The notes under the pieces: model-generated
Seen by the model: only the letters and a program-made list of their open reading frames with translations
Told to the model about the DNA's origin: nothing
The model's database searches: none
Shown: in pieces, positions 17,295-25,961 of the stretch
Numbering within the stretch: position 1 is the first letter of the stretch
How the letters are laid out: each line of letters opens with the position of its first letter
Origin: an uncultured Dysgonomonas sp.
GTDB taxonomy: Bacteria; Bacteroidota; Bacteroidia; Bacteroidales; Dysgonomonadaceae
DNA length: 64,000 nt
Direction: 5' to 3'
Assembly: GCF_900079725.1 (NCBI RefSeq)
Contig: NZ_LT599032.1
Coordinates: forward strand, 1,766,209-1,830,208
Translations under genes and position numbers: made by a program

Positions 17295-19268
17295 TTACAG
17301 TTTTATCTTATATACACCGAATGACTGTCCCTGAGTCTGTATATTCAGTATATTTCCTTCGATTACAGCTGTTGTTTTCTCGGGAATAATATTCGATGGA
17401 GTATCGAGAGTATTAATCGCTTTCAAGTTATTATTCTTTATGACGATACAATCACCAACTGTGAATGTCGCATTCTTTTTAGTTCCGGTCAACGTAACTT
17501 TTACATTTTTCACCTCAGTACTTGTATTTGCCACTTTCACAACATAGCAGTTTTGATCTTTATCATAAACCGCAGAAGCATAAAGGTTTTCCTGACCAGT
17601 GACAGCCTTTTTATCAGGCCACAACAAAGTCATTGTATTTGTACCTTTATTCTGTGCATAAATCTGTTGTACATAATAGTTCGGAGTTTTCATCATCCGC
17701 AGATTATCAAACCAGATCATATCCGGACACCATTGCCATGCATCCACATGAGCAAAAAGAGGCGCATAAGTACACATATGTACAATATCGGCATTGCGTT
17801 CCAACCCGGTCATAAATGCAGCTTCGGACAGGGCAGAAAGGAAATTGTTCTGCTTCCCTGTTGAATGGTCATGTGATGCGTATTCTCCGGCAAATACAGC
17901 CGGGCCTTTACGGTCATAATTATCGTAACGAGCAGCATTTTTATAGAACCAATCCGGTTCTTTATAATAATGTTCGTCCACCAAATCCACTTTAAGACGT
18001 TTCATTTCAGGCCACAGATAATCAAATTGCTTTCCGTCAGCTGAAGGGCCTGAACTGCCTACTATCTTCATATCAGGATATTTCGCACGAATTTCTTTCA
18101 CGAATGGAGCCAGATGTTCAGGATATTCTTCCCCCCATTGCTCATTACCGATACCTATAAATTTGAGGTTGAAAGGTTCGGGATGCCCCATATCGGCGCG
18201 TACTTTTCCCCAGGTCGAAGTTACAGGGCCGTTTGCAAACTCAATCAGGTCTAATGCGTCCTGAATGTATGGTGCTAAATCGCTTACAGGCACATGTGCA
18301 TGTTGATCTTCGTTCTGAAACTGACATGCCAGCCCGCAGCTCAATACAGGCAACGGTTCTGCTCCCATATCTTCCGACAATAAGAAATACTCATAGAAGC
18401 CCAATCCGTAACTCTGATAATAGTCAGGGAAGAAACGGTGAGTAAATGTATAATGCCAACGGTTTTCATTTACCGGACGGTTTTCAACCGGGCCTATAGT
18501 TTTTTTCCAGTCGTAGCGAGTATCGAGATCCGTACCTTCAACGATACATCCACCCGGAAAACGGAATATACCCGGAGTAATATCTGTCAGCGCTTGAGCC
18601 AGATCTTTTCTCAAGCCGTTTTCACGGCCTTTATACGTGTCGGTAGGAAATAATGAAACATGATCTATAGCGATTGAACCCTTAGATGTAAAGAATATGC
18701 GCAAACGCCCTTTCTCCTCTGTCGCCTTAGCTGTTAGTATCACCTGATGCTTTTGCCAATCAGACGAGTTTATAACCAATTCTTGACTACCTATCACCTC
18801 ATCTTTAGGGTTGATAAATTCGACACGAATTTTCTGATCTTCCGTCGTATTCACTTTCTTTGCCCATACTGAGAAACGATAAGTCGCATCTTTCTTAAAG
18901 CCCATCCCACGGAAACCTTCGTTCTCTATCCCTGTATGCTTATGTGCATGTCCGGGGTTGGACAGAACCAGATAATTCGGATTTTTATCAAAAGGAGGAT
19001 TATCTTTTCTTACTTCCACTTTTCCGAAAGTATACCAGCCCATAAGCTCTTGCGGAAAATCGAAAGACCTGTTCTTCACCAACTCCGCATACAACCCACC
19101 ATCGGCTCCGAAGTTTATATCTTCGAAGAAAAGACCGTACATGGTAGACTGAATAGGTGCTCCCACTTTTTTCGTGTCTAATGTAAATTCATAGGTCTGC
19201 TGTGCTACAGCCGACTGACCGAAAGCCAGTAATGAGGCCAGGCCTAAAACTTTATACATTTTTTTCAT
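17295..19268 (-). CDS. GH51 alpha-L-arabinofuranosidase with N-terminal binding module
   Basis: The 657-residue protein has a signal peptide ending at SAVAQQ. Residues about 85-215 form a jelly-roll, CBM4_9-like insert (YRFSVWAKKVN, SSDWQKHQVILTA, GSIAIDHVSLFPTD). The GH51 barrel follows, with acid/base Glu in IGIGNEQWGEEYPEH (about residue 376) and nucleophile Glu in FAGEYASHD (about 462), then a beta-sandwich. It releases arabinofuranosyl residues with retention, probably in the periplasm. It lies next to GH97 but is separated from tkt by a repeat-rich spacer. The layout with tkt and rpiB beyond it resembles the start of the B. thetaiotaomicron arabinan locus as I recall it. Confidence 0.93.
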   Translation of the reverse strand: MKKMYKVLGLASLLAFGQSAVAQQTYEFTLDTKKVGAPIQSTMYGLFFEDINFGADGGLYAELVKNRSFDFPQELMGWYTFGKVEVRKDNPPFDKNPNYLVLSNPGHAHKHTGIENEGFRGMGFKKDATYRFSVWAKKVNTTEDQKIRVEFINPKDEVIGSQELVINSSDWQKHQVILTAKATEEKGRLRIFFTSKGSIAIDHVSLFPTDTYKGRENGLRKDLAQALTDITPGIFRFPGGCIVEGTDLDTRYDWKKTIGPVENRPVNENRWHYTFTHRFFPDYYQSYGLGFYEYFLLSEDMGAEPLPVLSCGLACQFQNEDQHAHVPVSDLAPYIQDALDLIEFANGPVTSTWGKVRADMGHPEPFNLKFIGIGNEQWGEEYPEHLAPFVKEIRAKYPDMKIVGSSGPSADGKQFDYLWPEMKRLKVDLVDEHYYKEPDWFYKNAARYDNYDRKGPAVFAGEYASHDHSTGKQNNFLSALSEAAFMTGLERNADIVHMCTYAPLFAHVDAWQWCPDMIWFDNLRMMKTPNYYVQQIYAQNKGTNTMTLLWPDKKAVTGQENLYASAVYDKDQNCYVVKVANTSTEVKNVKVTLTGTKKNATFTVGDCIVIKNNNLKAINTLDTPSNIIPEKTTAVIEGNILNIQTQGQSFGVYKIKL

Positions 19269-19295
19269 ATTTCAACAATTAGGATCCCTCCTAGT

Positions 19296-19387
19296 CTCCC
19301 CAAAGGGGAGGAACCTGGTAGAGTATATGTTTCTTTAAAATTATTAATTCGTTTATTTTTCTATAACTTAAAGTCCCCCTCCGGGGG
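19296..19387. repeat. Two GC-rich REP-like palindromes between GH97 and GH51
   Basis: CTCCCC-AAA-GGGGAG occupies 19296-19310 and CCCCC-TCC-GGGGG occupies 19375-19387, inside an otherwise AT-rich 132-base gap. They resemble the CTCCCCTCGGGGAG core of the 147-bp repeat. They may be remnants of a dispersed palindromic element or may affect transcription between the two genes. Confidence 0.6.
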
Positions 19388-19400
19388 AATAGGGGGCTTA

Positions 19401-21335
19401 CTAAAATACTATTACAAACCCACCATTCGGTTGAATTTCGACGTTTAATTTCCCGCTATTCAATGATACTTGTTTTTGACTGAAAGTACGGTTAGTGTCA
19501 CCGTCGGTAATCATTGTTCCTTCTTTTGAGATATTCAGTTTCGACAAATCCAATTCCAATGTTTTCACTGCTGTTTCGGCATTAATACCTGCTATATACC
19601 ATTTATCTCCTGCCTTGCGGGCAAACACTGCATATTTAGCAGGGAAACCGTCTATAAACTTTATATCATCCCATGCTCTTGGCACATTCTTCATATACTC
19701 CTGTACATAATCCGGTTGCTTCTCCATACTTTCAGGTATTTCGACATAATGCTGAATACCCGATTGGAAAAGAACAGTCAATGCAATTTCGAATCCGTTG
19801 GATGTACGACGCTGTATATTCGGTATCTCTCCAAAGCAAACAGGAGTAAAGTCCATAGGGCCAACTACATTTCGAGCAAAAACGGCTGTCGCACAATGTT
19901 GCGGAGCAAGATCGGCGGTTTCCTGAGAGAAAGTTATAAACTCGAAGCCTTTAATAGACTCCAGTGTCATCAGGTTAGGGAATGTGCGGCTCCAGCCACG
20001 AGGCACAGTAGTACCATGGAAGTTGAGCATCAGTTTATAATCTGCAGCATCCTGCATCATATCATAGTAATACTGGATAGCCGAAGGACCATCGCCCGGC
20101 CAGAAATCAACTTTAAGACCGGCAATACCCATCTTACTCACCTTTTCGAATTCGGCTCTGCGAGCCTCTCTTGTCAATAATGCATTCTTCGGGGTTTGAT
20201 ACGTTGTGTTCCAATCTCCTGCCGAATTATACCACAAAAGAAGTTTTACATTCTTAGTCTTAGCATAATCTATAAGCTCTTGTATTTTTTCGTAACCAAT
20301 CACCGTATCCCAAAGTCCATCTACCAGAACATATTCCCATGTCATTTTAGCTGCATAATCGATATATTGTTTCTGGCGATCGTAATTAACAGACGGGTCT
20401 TTTTCTACACCCCAGCTCCATGCTACAATGCCCGGTTTTACAAAGCTTGCATCTTTCACGCGACTTGGTTCGGAAACGTCTGTTACCATCGAACTTTCTA
20501 TTATGTCATTCAACTGCCCCAGCATAATTACACGCCATGGTGAACGTAACGGCAATTTAGAAATTGGAGTTACCGGGTCGGTAGGTTTCACAGTCTCTCC
20601 CTGTTGCGGAAATTCGATAAAATATTCTCCCTCAGGGCTATGTTGAGCCAGGCGTGTACCACAATATGAAGGGTCTAATCCGGCTTCGGAAAGCAATACC
20701 CATGTTTCGCCCGTATTATATAAAGCGGGGAAACTCCATCCTGCTTTTTTAGGGGCTTCTGTTCCTACAGGAATATCTGTAATATAATTATCTTCATAGC
20801 TTGGACATGTTTGCGCCCAGCAGTTTTTCACATCGTCGTGCGGATGCAACCATGCCTTAGTTGTTGTTGCAAAGCGGAACGATGTATTCTCTTTCTCTAT
20901 GGTCTTTTCATCGGTAGATGTTTCATCAAAGGCATAGCGGAAAGCAACACCATTGTCTCCGATATGGAAAGTGATAGTCATTTCTTTTCCTTCCGGATTT
21001 TTCACTTTCACATCCCATTCATTTGCCTTAAAGCTATTGCTTTGTCTTTTCTCGGCAGGAGTAACATAAGTCTCCTGAACACTACGTTTAGCCCCGACAC
21101 TTACAATCTCCAGAGAAGAAAAATCTGCATCGCTTCTTACCAATCCTAAGACTGACGGTTCGATTGCAGTTACGCCATCTTTCTTTATGGTATATTTCAA
21201 CACTTTTGCAGAATCCTGATTCAATTCTACAGTTATCTTTCCATCAGGACTAGTTAATGCATCTTGCGTTGAAGAACATGACACCAACAATCCGATAATA
21301 AAGAGAGAAAACAATCCCCCTAATACTTTTTTCAT
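19401..21335 (-). CDS. GH97 lipoprotein, predicted retaining type
   Basis: The 644-residue protein starts with a lipoprotein signal (GLLVSCSS). The N-terminal GH97 beta-supersandwich (LTSPDGKITVEL, GVAFRYAFDE) is followed by a barrel with GLKVDFWPGDG and LMTLESIKGFE. In GH97, retaining members use an Asp nucleophile at the KVDF position with a Glu acid/base about 50 residues later; Asp 410 and Glu 459 fit this, whereas inverting SusB-type enzymes use Glu residues. Retaining members are alpha-galactosidases and, from memory, beta-L-arabinopyranosidases. The latter would fit an arabinan or arabinogalactan locus, but this is inference. It lies 17 bases after the acetyltransferase gene, so the two are co-transcribed. 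Confidence 0.88.
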   Translation of the reverse strand: MKKVLGGLFSLFIIGLLVSCSSTQDALTSPDGKITVELNQDSAKVLKYTIKKDGVTAIEPSVLGLVRSDADFSSLEIVSVGAKRSVQETYVTPAEKRQSNSFKANEWDVKVKNPEGKEMTITFHIGDNGVAFRYAFDETSTDEKTIEKENTSFRFATTTKAWLHPHDDVKNCWAQTCPSYEDNYITDIPVGTEAPKKAGWSFPALYNTGETWVLLSEAGLDPSYCGTRLAQHSPEGEYFIEFPQQGETVKPTDPVTPISKLPLRSPWRVIMLGQLNDIIESSMVTDVSEPSRVKDASFVKPGIVAWSWGVEKDPSVNYDRQKQYIDYAAKMTWEYVLVDGLWDTVIGYEKIQELIDYAKTKNVKLLLWYNSAGDWNTTYQTPKNALLTREARRAEFEKVSKMGIAGLKVDFWPGDGPSAIQYYYDMMQDAADYKLMLNFHGTTVPRGWSRTFPNLMTLESIKGFEFITFSQETADLAPQHCATAVFARNVVGPMDFTPVCFGEIPNIQRRTSNGFEIALTVLFQSGIQHYVEIPESMEKQPDYVQEYMKNVPRAWDDIKFIDGFPAKYAVFARKAGDKWYIAGINAETAVKTLELDLSKLNISKEGTMITDGDTNRTFSQKQVSLNSGKLNVEIQPNGGFVIVF

Positions 21336-21352
21336 GGTAATTAATTTATTAT

Positions 21353-21907
21353 TTATTGATTCAGCTTTTTTATAACTCTGGCAGGGTTGCCTACAGCCAA
21401 ACTGTCGGCGGGAATATCTTTAGTCACTACAGCTCCTGCTCCTATCACCGAACGATCACCGATTGTTACACCGGGACAAATAGTAGAATGTCCGCCTATC
21501 CAACAATCTTTTCCTATAACTATAGGTTTACATACTTCCCATTGTTTGCGATCTTCAATATCGAGTGGATGACAGGCCGTGTATATATGTACTCCGGGCG
21601 CGATTAACGTATTGGCTCCTATCTTCACTGTTCCACCATCAAGAATGACGGCGCCGGTGTTGATGAAAACATTCTCTTCGGCATATATAAATTCACCATA
21701 GTCACAGAAGAAAGGAGGTTCAAGATGGAGGTCTTTTGCCGAATTAGGACACAGTTCGTTTATCACCTCCTGAAATTTATCGGTATAATATTCCGTCACA
21801 TTCAACTTGTGAAGTATCGGCTTTATCTTCGCTCGATGCCCGATCATCTCTTCTCCATGAGCCCAATAAGGCTCTCCGGCAGCCATTTTCTCCTTCTCTG
21901 TTTTCAT
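21353..21907 (-). CDS. Sugar O-acetyltransferase, maltose/galactoside acetyltransferase family
   Basis: The 184-residue protein has the N-terminal Mac domain (EKEKMAAGEPYWAH) and a left-handed beta-helix of hexapeptide repeats ending in CWIGGHSTICPGVTIGDRSV and GAGAVVTKDIPADSLAVGNPARVIKK. The catalytic His lies in YTACHPLD. Such cytoplasmic enzymes transfer acetyl groups from acetyl-CoA to a sugar hydroxyl, often considered a detoxification step for unmetabolised sugars. It is the first gene of a short operon with GH97 and probably GH51. Two tandem dyads upstream (21951-22006) look like repressor sites. The acceptor sugar is unknown. Confidence 0.9.
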   Translation of the reverse strand: MKTEKEKMAAGEPYWAHGEEMIGHRAKIKPILHKLNVTEYYTDKFQEVINELCPNSAKDLHLEPPFFCDYGEFIYAEENVFINTGAVILDGGTVKIGANTLIAPGVHIYTACHPLDIEDRKQWEVCKPIVIGKDCWIGGHSTICPGVTIGDRSVIGAGAVVTKDIPADSLAVGNPARVIKKLNQ

Positions 21908-21950
21908 TTATATATCAGCGATTAGTTTAGATCTCCTTGAAACACTATAT

Positions 21951-22006
21951 AAGTGTACCAAATACACTTGCAAGATAGAAAATAAGTGTTATCAAATACA
22001 CTTATT
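21951..22006 (-). promoter_or_regulatory. Tandem operator-like dyads upstream of the acetyltransferase
   Basis: Site 1 is AAGTGTA-CCAAA-TACACTT at 21951-21969, a perfect 7-bp dyad. Site 2 at 21981-22006 has perfect 9-bp arms AATAAGTGT and ACACTTATT around 8 bases. The centres are about 33 bp apart, near three helical turns. Position 44-100 bases upstream of the start fits a promoter operator. A related site lies before the HTCS at 40798-40816. Confidence 0.65.
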
Positions 22007-22066
22007 TAGACATGTTATAAAACATATTATTTCTTACAAATCTGGTTATCAGCTATGCTTAAAAGC

Positions 22067-22106
22067 CAAAACTGCTTTATTACTAATTAGCAATAAAGCA
22101 GTTTTG
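22067..22106 (-). terminator. Terminator after the GH43 endo-arabinanase
   Basis: Arms 22067-22081 and 22092-22106 form a perfect 15-bp stem with a 10-nt loop. It starts 16 bases after the stop codon and has T-rich sequence after the stem on the - strand, closing the SusCD operon. Confidence 0.8.
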
Positions 22107-22121
22107 CCATAAGATTGAGAA

Positions 22122-24011
22122 TTACTTGGTCTTTTTACCCCAGTAAGTTTTAAAATTACCTCCATAAGCAGCATAAACTATAGTATGCGTTCTGGGATTG
22201 GCTTCCCAATCCACTTCACGTTGCAGATATAATTCTACACCATTCACTGTCAGTACCTGTTTATCGGCATCGTAGCTCCATGAAGCATCTTTCCATGTAC
22301 CTTCCGAAACGGTATGTTCTGCCGTCAAGGTCATTACAGACGATTCCTTTTGTTTTCCGTAACTATATGACAAATCGATATGTTCCCAGTTACCGACCAA
22401 TTCTTCTTCAGTAATAGCGACTTGCGGTACAGCCCCATAACGTTCCGGCATAACTAAAGGCCACCCGTCTTTTGTCCAGCGAATACTGCGGACATGTCCC
22501 ATCATAATATAATTATCTACACTTTCAGGTAAACGTCCCTGTGAGGAGTAGAACCAGTTGCCACTTCCATCGTTAAATATAGCACAGTGTGCAATACCAA
22601 CCCAACCGTTGCTGTTAGCAAACTTATACGGATGAGTAACCACAGGAAGCATGTCTCCGCCCGTAGTTACATTCGTACCATCAATGCCTAGATATGGTCC
22701 TGTAATACTCTTCGAACGCGCTACGCGGGTATTATAAGGAACGCCTAATGCATCATAGGCTACAAACAGATAATAATAACCTGTTTCGGGATTGTAAACC
22801 ACTTCCGGGCCTTCACTCGCCTGCCAGCGATTTCCGGCCTGACGTGTAAATATCAATTGTCCGTATTCGGCAGGGGCACTGGTACCTGCCCACGGAACGC
22901 CCAAACTTTGTTTTGGCATGCCATCTGCCGCATTCAGTTCCATAGCTACAATACCACTGTGCCACGAACCGTAGATAAGCCAGTGTGCTCCCTCAGGAGT
23001 AACTATATATGAAGGGTCGATAGCGTTCCATTTGTAGTAACAGTTAGCCCAGTCGTCTGCCCGCACATTAAAGTTAAGTCCTTTATCCGAAGCATTGGTA
23101 ACTACATATCCTTTGTCTACCCAGCCATCATTATTCGCCGGATCGGTGTTTTCCATCATACCGATAAAGGCGCGTTCGCCCCAAGTACCTTCGCCGTTAA
23201 GCAGCCCCGGGCAAATAATCGAGTAATACATGCGATACAAATCGTCATTCACCTTATGTACACTAGGCGCCCAATATCCGAACTCACTCTCGCTGGTACT
23301 GGTAGTTTCTCCCAACCCCATCTCTTTACGGATTTCATTCAATTCAGGAATAACCCACTGCGGTAGTTCTTTCATCGTTCCGCCGAGATATTCCCAATAC
23401 ACAAGGTCTTTGGAACGGCGGGCATGAAAATGTCCATGTCCGGCATGCGCATTTCCGTATGAAGCGTCTGTCTGGTACATATAATAATAACCGTCTTTGG
23501 CCAACACCACCGAAGGATCATGTACATTGGCCAGATTCCACTGGCTACGGCTGTCCCAGGCGGCGATACTTGCATAATTATCTGCATAGGCAGGTGCCTT
23601 ATATTGAGCCAATTGTTCTTCTAAAGAGCCTTCGCCAGTCAACACCTCTATTTCGGACGAATAAGCTACTCCCCCGTTATAAATACTTACAAAGGCGCGT
23701 ACATAATAGGTAGTATTTCCTTGTAAACCTGTAAGTGTAGCGGTAAAAGATTCATTGCCCGTAGCAACAACCGTTGCATCATAAATATTCGGATTGGCTT
23801 TAGTACTATAGCAAAAACCACGCTTAGATAATATTACCCCTTTTGCAGAAGACAATGTAGCCTGCAACTGTGCCGACGAATAGGTTATTTCCGAAACAAC
23901 AGGTGTTTCTATAATTACGCCTTGTTCTCCAAAATCCTTATCATCGTCGCTGCACGCCCCAAGAAGGAGCGAGCAGATAACTAATAAGCTAAACCATTTA
24001 TAGTGTTTCAT
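22122..24011 (-). CDS. GH43 lipoprotein, endo-arabinanase type
   Basis: The 629-residue protein has a lipoprotein signal followed by acidic residues (LLLGACSDDDKD), a pattern consistent with surface export. Residues about 35-130 form a fibronectin III-like domain (GVILSKRGFCYSTKANPN, YYVRAFVSIYNGGV). The GH43 propeller follows, with NVHDPSVVLAKDGYYYMY containing the base Asp and WNAIDPSYIVTPEGAHW the second Asp; SEGPEVVYNPETGYYYLF carries the acid Glu. The last about 100 residues resemble the GH43_C beta-barrel found in endo-alpha-1,5-L-arabinanases. It is the last gene of the SusCD operon. Surface endo-cleavage of arabinan is the most likely role, supported by the neighbouring GH51 and SusCD genes. 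Confidence 0.85.
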   Translation of the reverse strand: MKHYKWFSLLVICSLLLGACSDDDKDFGEQGVIIETPVVSEITYSSAQLQATLSSAKGVILSKRGFCYSTKANPNIYDATVVATGNESFTATLTGLQGNTTYYVRAFVSIYNGGVAYSSEIEVLTGEGSLEEQLAQYKAPAYADNYASIAAWDSRSQWNLANVHDPSVVLAKDGYYYMYQTDASYGNAHAGHGHFHARRSKDLVYWEYLGGTMKELPQWVIPELNEIRKEMGLGETTSTSESEFGYWAPSVHKVNDDLYRMYYSIICPGLLNGEGTWGERAFIGMMENTDPANNDGWVDKGYVVTNASDKGLNFNVRADDWANCYYKWNAIDPSYIVTPEGAHWLIYGSWHSGIVAMELNAADGMPKQSLGVPWAGTSAPAEYGQLIFTRQAGNRWQASEGPEVVYNPETGYYYLFVAYDALGVPYNTRVARSKSITGPYLGIDGTNVTTGGDMLPVVTHPYKFANSNGWVGIAHCAIFNDGSGNWFYSSQGRLPESVDNYIMMGHVRSIRWTKDGWPLVMPERYGAVPQVAITEEELVGNWEHIDLSYSYGKQKESSVMTLTAEHTVSEGTWKDASWSYDADKQVLTVNGVELYLQREVDWEANPRTHTIVYAAYGGNFKTYWGKKTK

Positions 24012-24052
24012 ACATTTTTCATTTTTAAAGTTCTTAACCTCAACATATCCTT

Positions 24053-25846
24053 CTATTCAGATGCCACAGATAGTTCCCAACCCGGATTTTGTCTAAGATT
24101 CGGAGCCTTCTTCACTTCTGCATCAGGCAACGGGAAGTAATAATTTTTGGGGCTGTTGAATGCGCGGGTAGGATGTTTCTGAGCTCCTCCGTATGTGTAA
24201 ACGGTTGAAAGTTCAGGAGTAACTGTTACACCATAAATATTATACACCTGCTTGTAACGAGGTAAACTTTTTTCGCTACTGATAGTCTGATTTGCAAACA
24301 ACTTCCAGCGACGTTCGTCAAAGAAACGGTGATCTTCGAAACAAAATTCTACACGGCGTTCATTACGGATACGTTCGCGAAGCTGTTCCTTTGTCATGCC
24401 CTTATAAGGCGGCATACCTACACGGGCACGCACCTGATTTACATACTGGTAAGCCTGATCGGGACCAGAAGCCTCATTAATCGCTTCGGCTGCATTCAAC
24501 AAAATTTCAGCATAACGGAAGATAGGACAGGCATGGTTGTATGTAGAAGGGCTTTTGAACGACATATTGTTCAGGAACTTCTTTGTATAATATCCGGTCA
24601 GTGTGCCCCCATGCAACTGCTGATAGTCTTTTCCGTCAGGGTATGATACATCTACAGCGCGTTGCTCTTCCTGCAAAGGATCGCCCCAGATGGACCCGTT
24701 GTGCAGAATGGTCTGCTCCAGACGCGGGTCACGGTTCGCATACGGATTCTGGTCATTATAAGTAGGGTCCTGGTCGATTGGCAGGCCATTGATGGTTTCA
24801 TAGCTATCTACCAGATTCTGGGTCGGATTGGTGCGCCCTGTAGAACTTGCTGTACCGCTGAAACCGCAAGGAGCAAGAAACAACTCTATCTGATAGGTAT
24901 TCCATACCGAACGAGTCAGCATATACTCGTCATTATAGTATGGAGTAGTTACAAAGCACTCATAATAATTCTTATTGGGATTATTATCACTTGTAGTATA
25001 CAATTTGTAACGATTGCTATGTTTTGCATTTTCTGTAATTAAATCCAATGCCGCTGTCGCAGCTTCCTGCCAGTATTCAGTCTTGTTATCGGGATTGTGG
25101 AGTGCAGAAGCCCTGTACAATAAAGCTCTTGATTTTAAAGCATAAGCGGCAGCTCCATTTACACGCCCCCAGTTTTCATCTTCGTTGCTATAACGGTATG
25201 GCAACTGATTTTTCACAGCATCACACTCATCGGCAATCCATTTCAAAGCATCAGCACTACTTGTGCGCGGACGGTTCATGGCCTCTGTGTCACTTGGGTC
25301 AAATACGATAGGTATTCCATTCTCATCATTACCGATAACCGGCACATCGCCAAACCAGCAGGCGATGTCGAAATGGAAGATAGCACGAAGCAGGCGGGCC
25401 TCAGCGATATTACGATCGTACAGATGATTATCGTCTCCTGTTTTTTCCGAATTGCCAATCACTGACGAGCGGGCATTCTTCATAAACTGGTTTGCCGCGC
25501 GGATACCTTTAAAATTCTTCGGCCAGAAATCCTTGGCAAACGGGTGATCTGCCGCCGAGTAACTGTCGGTAAGCACACTATGATAATAATGTACATCCCA
25601 GAAAGACAACGAATTATCCGTCATGCAGTCACGTGACGCAGCCAGAAATTGTCCATTATTATATCCGGCAAAGGCATCGGGCAAATAAGTATAAATATTT
25701 GCCAGGAAACCCCGCGTATTCTCAAAGCTACTGAATACCTGTTCGTCCGATAAGGACAAATCCACTTCTTTGCTCAGATAATCACTACATGAATGATTAC
25801 TTAATAGCAACAGTACTGTGGTTATATATATTGCAATCTTTTTCAT
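24053..25846 (-). CDS. SusD-like outer-membrane glycan-binding lipoprotein (second pair)
   Basis: The 597-residue protein has a lipoprotein signal (LSNHSCSDYLSKE) and the RagB/SusD features: TPR-like helices with RLLRAIFHFDIACWFGDVPV, the ADECDAVKNQLP segment, and a C-terminal part with FRYAEILLNAAEAINEA and RIRNERRVEFCFEDHRFFDERRWK. It caps a TonB-dependent SusC transporter and binds glycan at the cell surface. Its partner is the SusC at 25962-29195, 115 bases upstream, a longer gap than elsewhere in the operon. Substrate binding by arabinan fragments is inferred from the flanking endo-arabinanase. Confidence 0.95.
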   Translation of the reverse strand: MKKIAIYITTVLLLLSNHSCSDYLSKEVDLSLSDEQVFSSFENTRGFLANIYTYLPDAFAGYNNGQFLAASRDCMTDNSLSFWDVHYYHSVLTDSYSAADHPFAKDFWPKNFKGIRAANQFMKNARSSVIGNSEKTGDDNHLYDRNIAEARLLRAIFHFDIACWFGDVPVIGNDENGIPIVFDPSDTEAMNRPRTSSADALKWIADECDAVKNQLPYRYSNEDENWGRVNGAAAYALKSRALLYRASALHNPDNKTEYWQEAATAALDLITENAKHSNRYKLYTTSDNNPNKNYYECFVTTPYYNDEYMLTRSVWNTYQIELFLAPCGFSGTASSTGRTNPTQNLVDSYETINGLPIDQDPTYNDQNPYANRDPRLEQTILHNGSIWGDPLQEEQRAVDVSYPDGKDYQQLHGGTLTGYYTKKFLNNMSFKSPSTYNHACPIFRYAEILLNAAEAINEASGPDQAYQYVNQVRARVGMPPYKGMTKEQLRERIRNERRVEFCFEDHRFFDERRWKLFANQTISSEKSLPRYKQVYNIYGVTVTPELSTVYTYGGAQKHPTRAFNSPKNYYFPLPDAEVKKAPNLRQNPGWELSVASE

Positions 25847-25961
25847 TTTATATTCCTTGTTTATTCTTGAATTAAGGTCTCAGACCTTTTTATTGCTTTT
25901 GCATGTATAATAGCAACAATATAGTATGTCTGAAAACAATGCTTTAAATATTTCACCTTAC

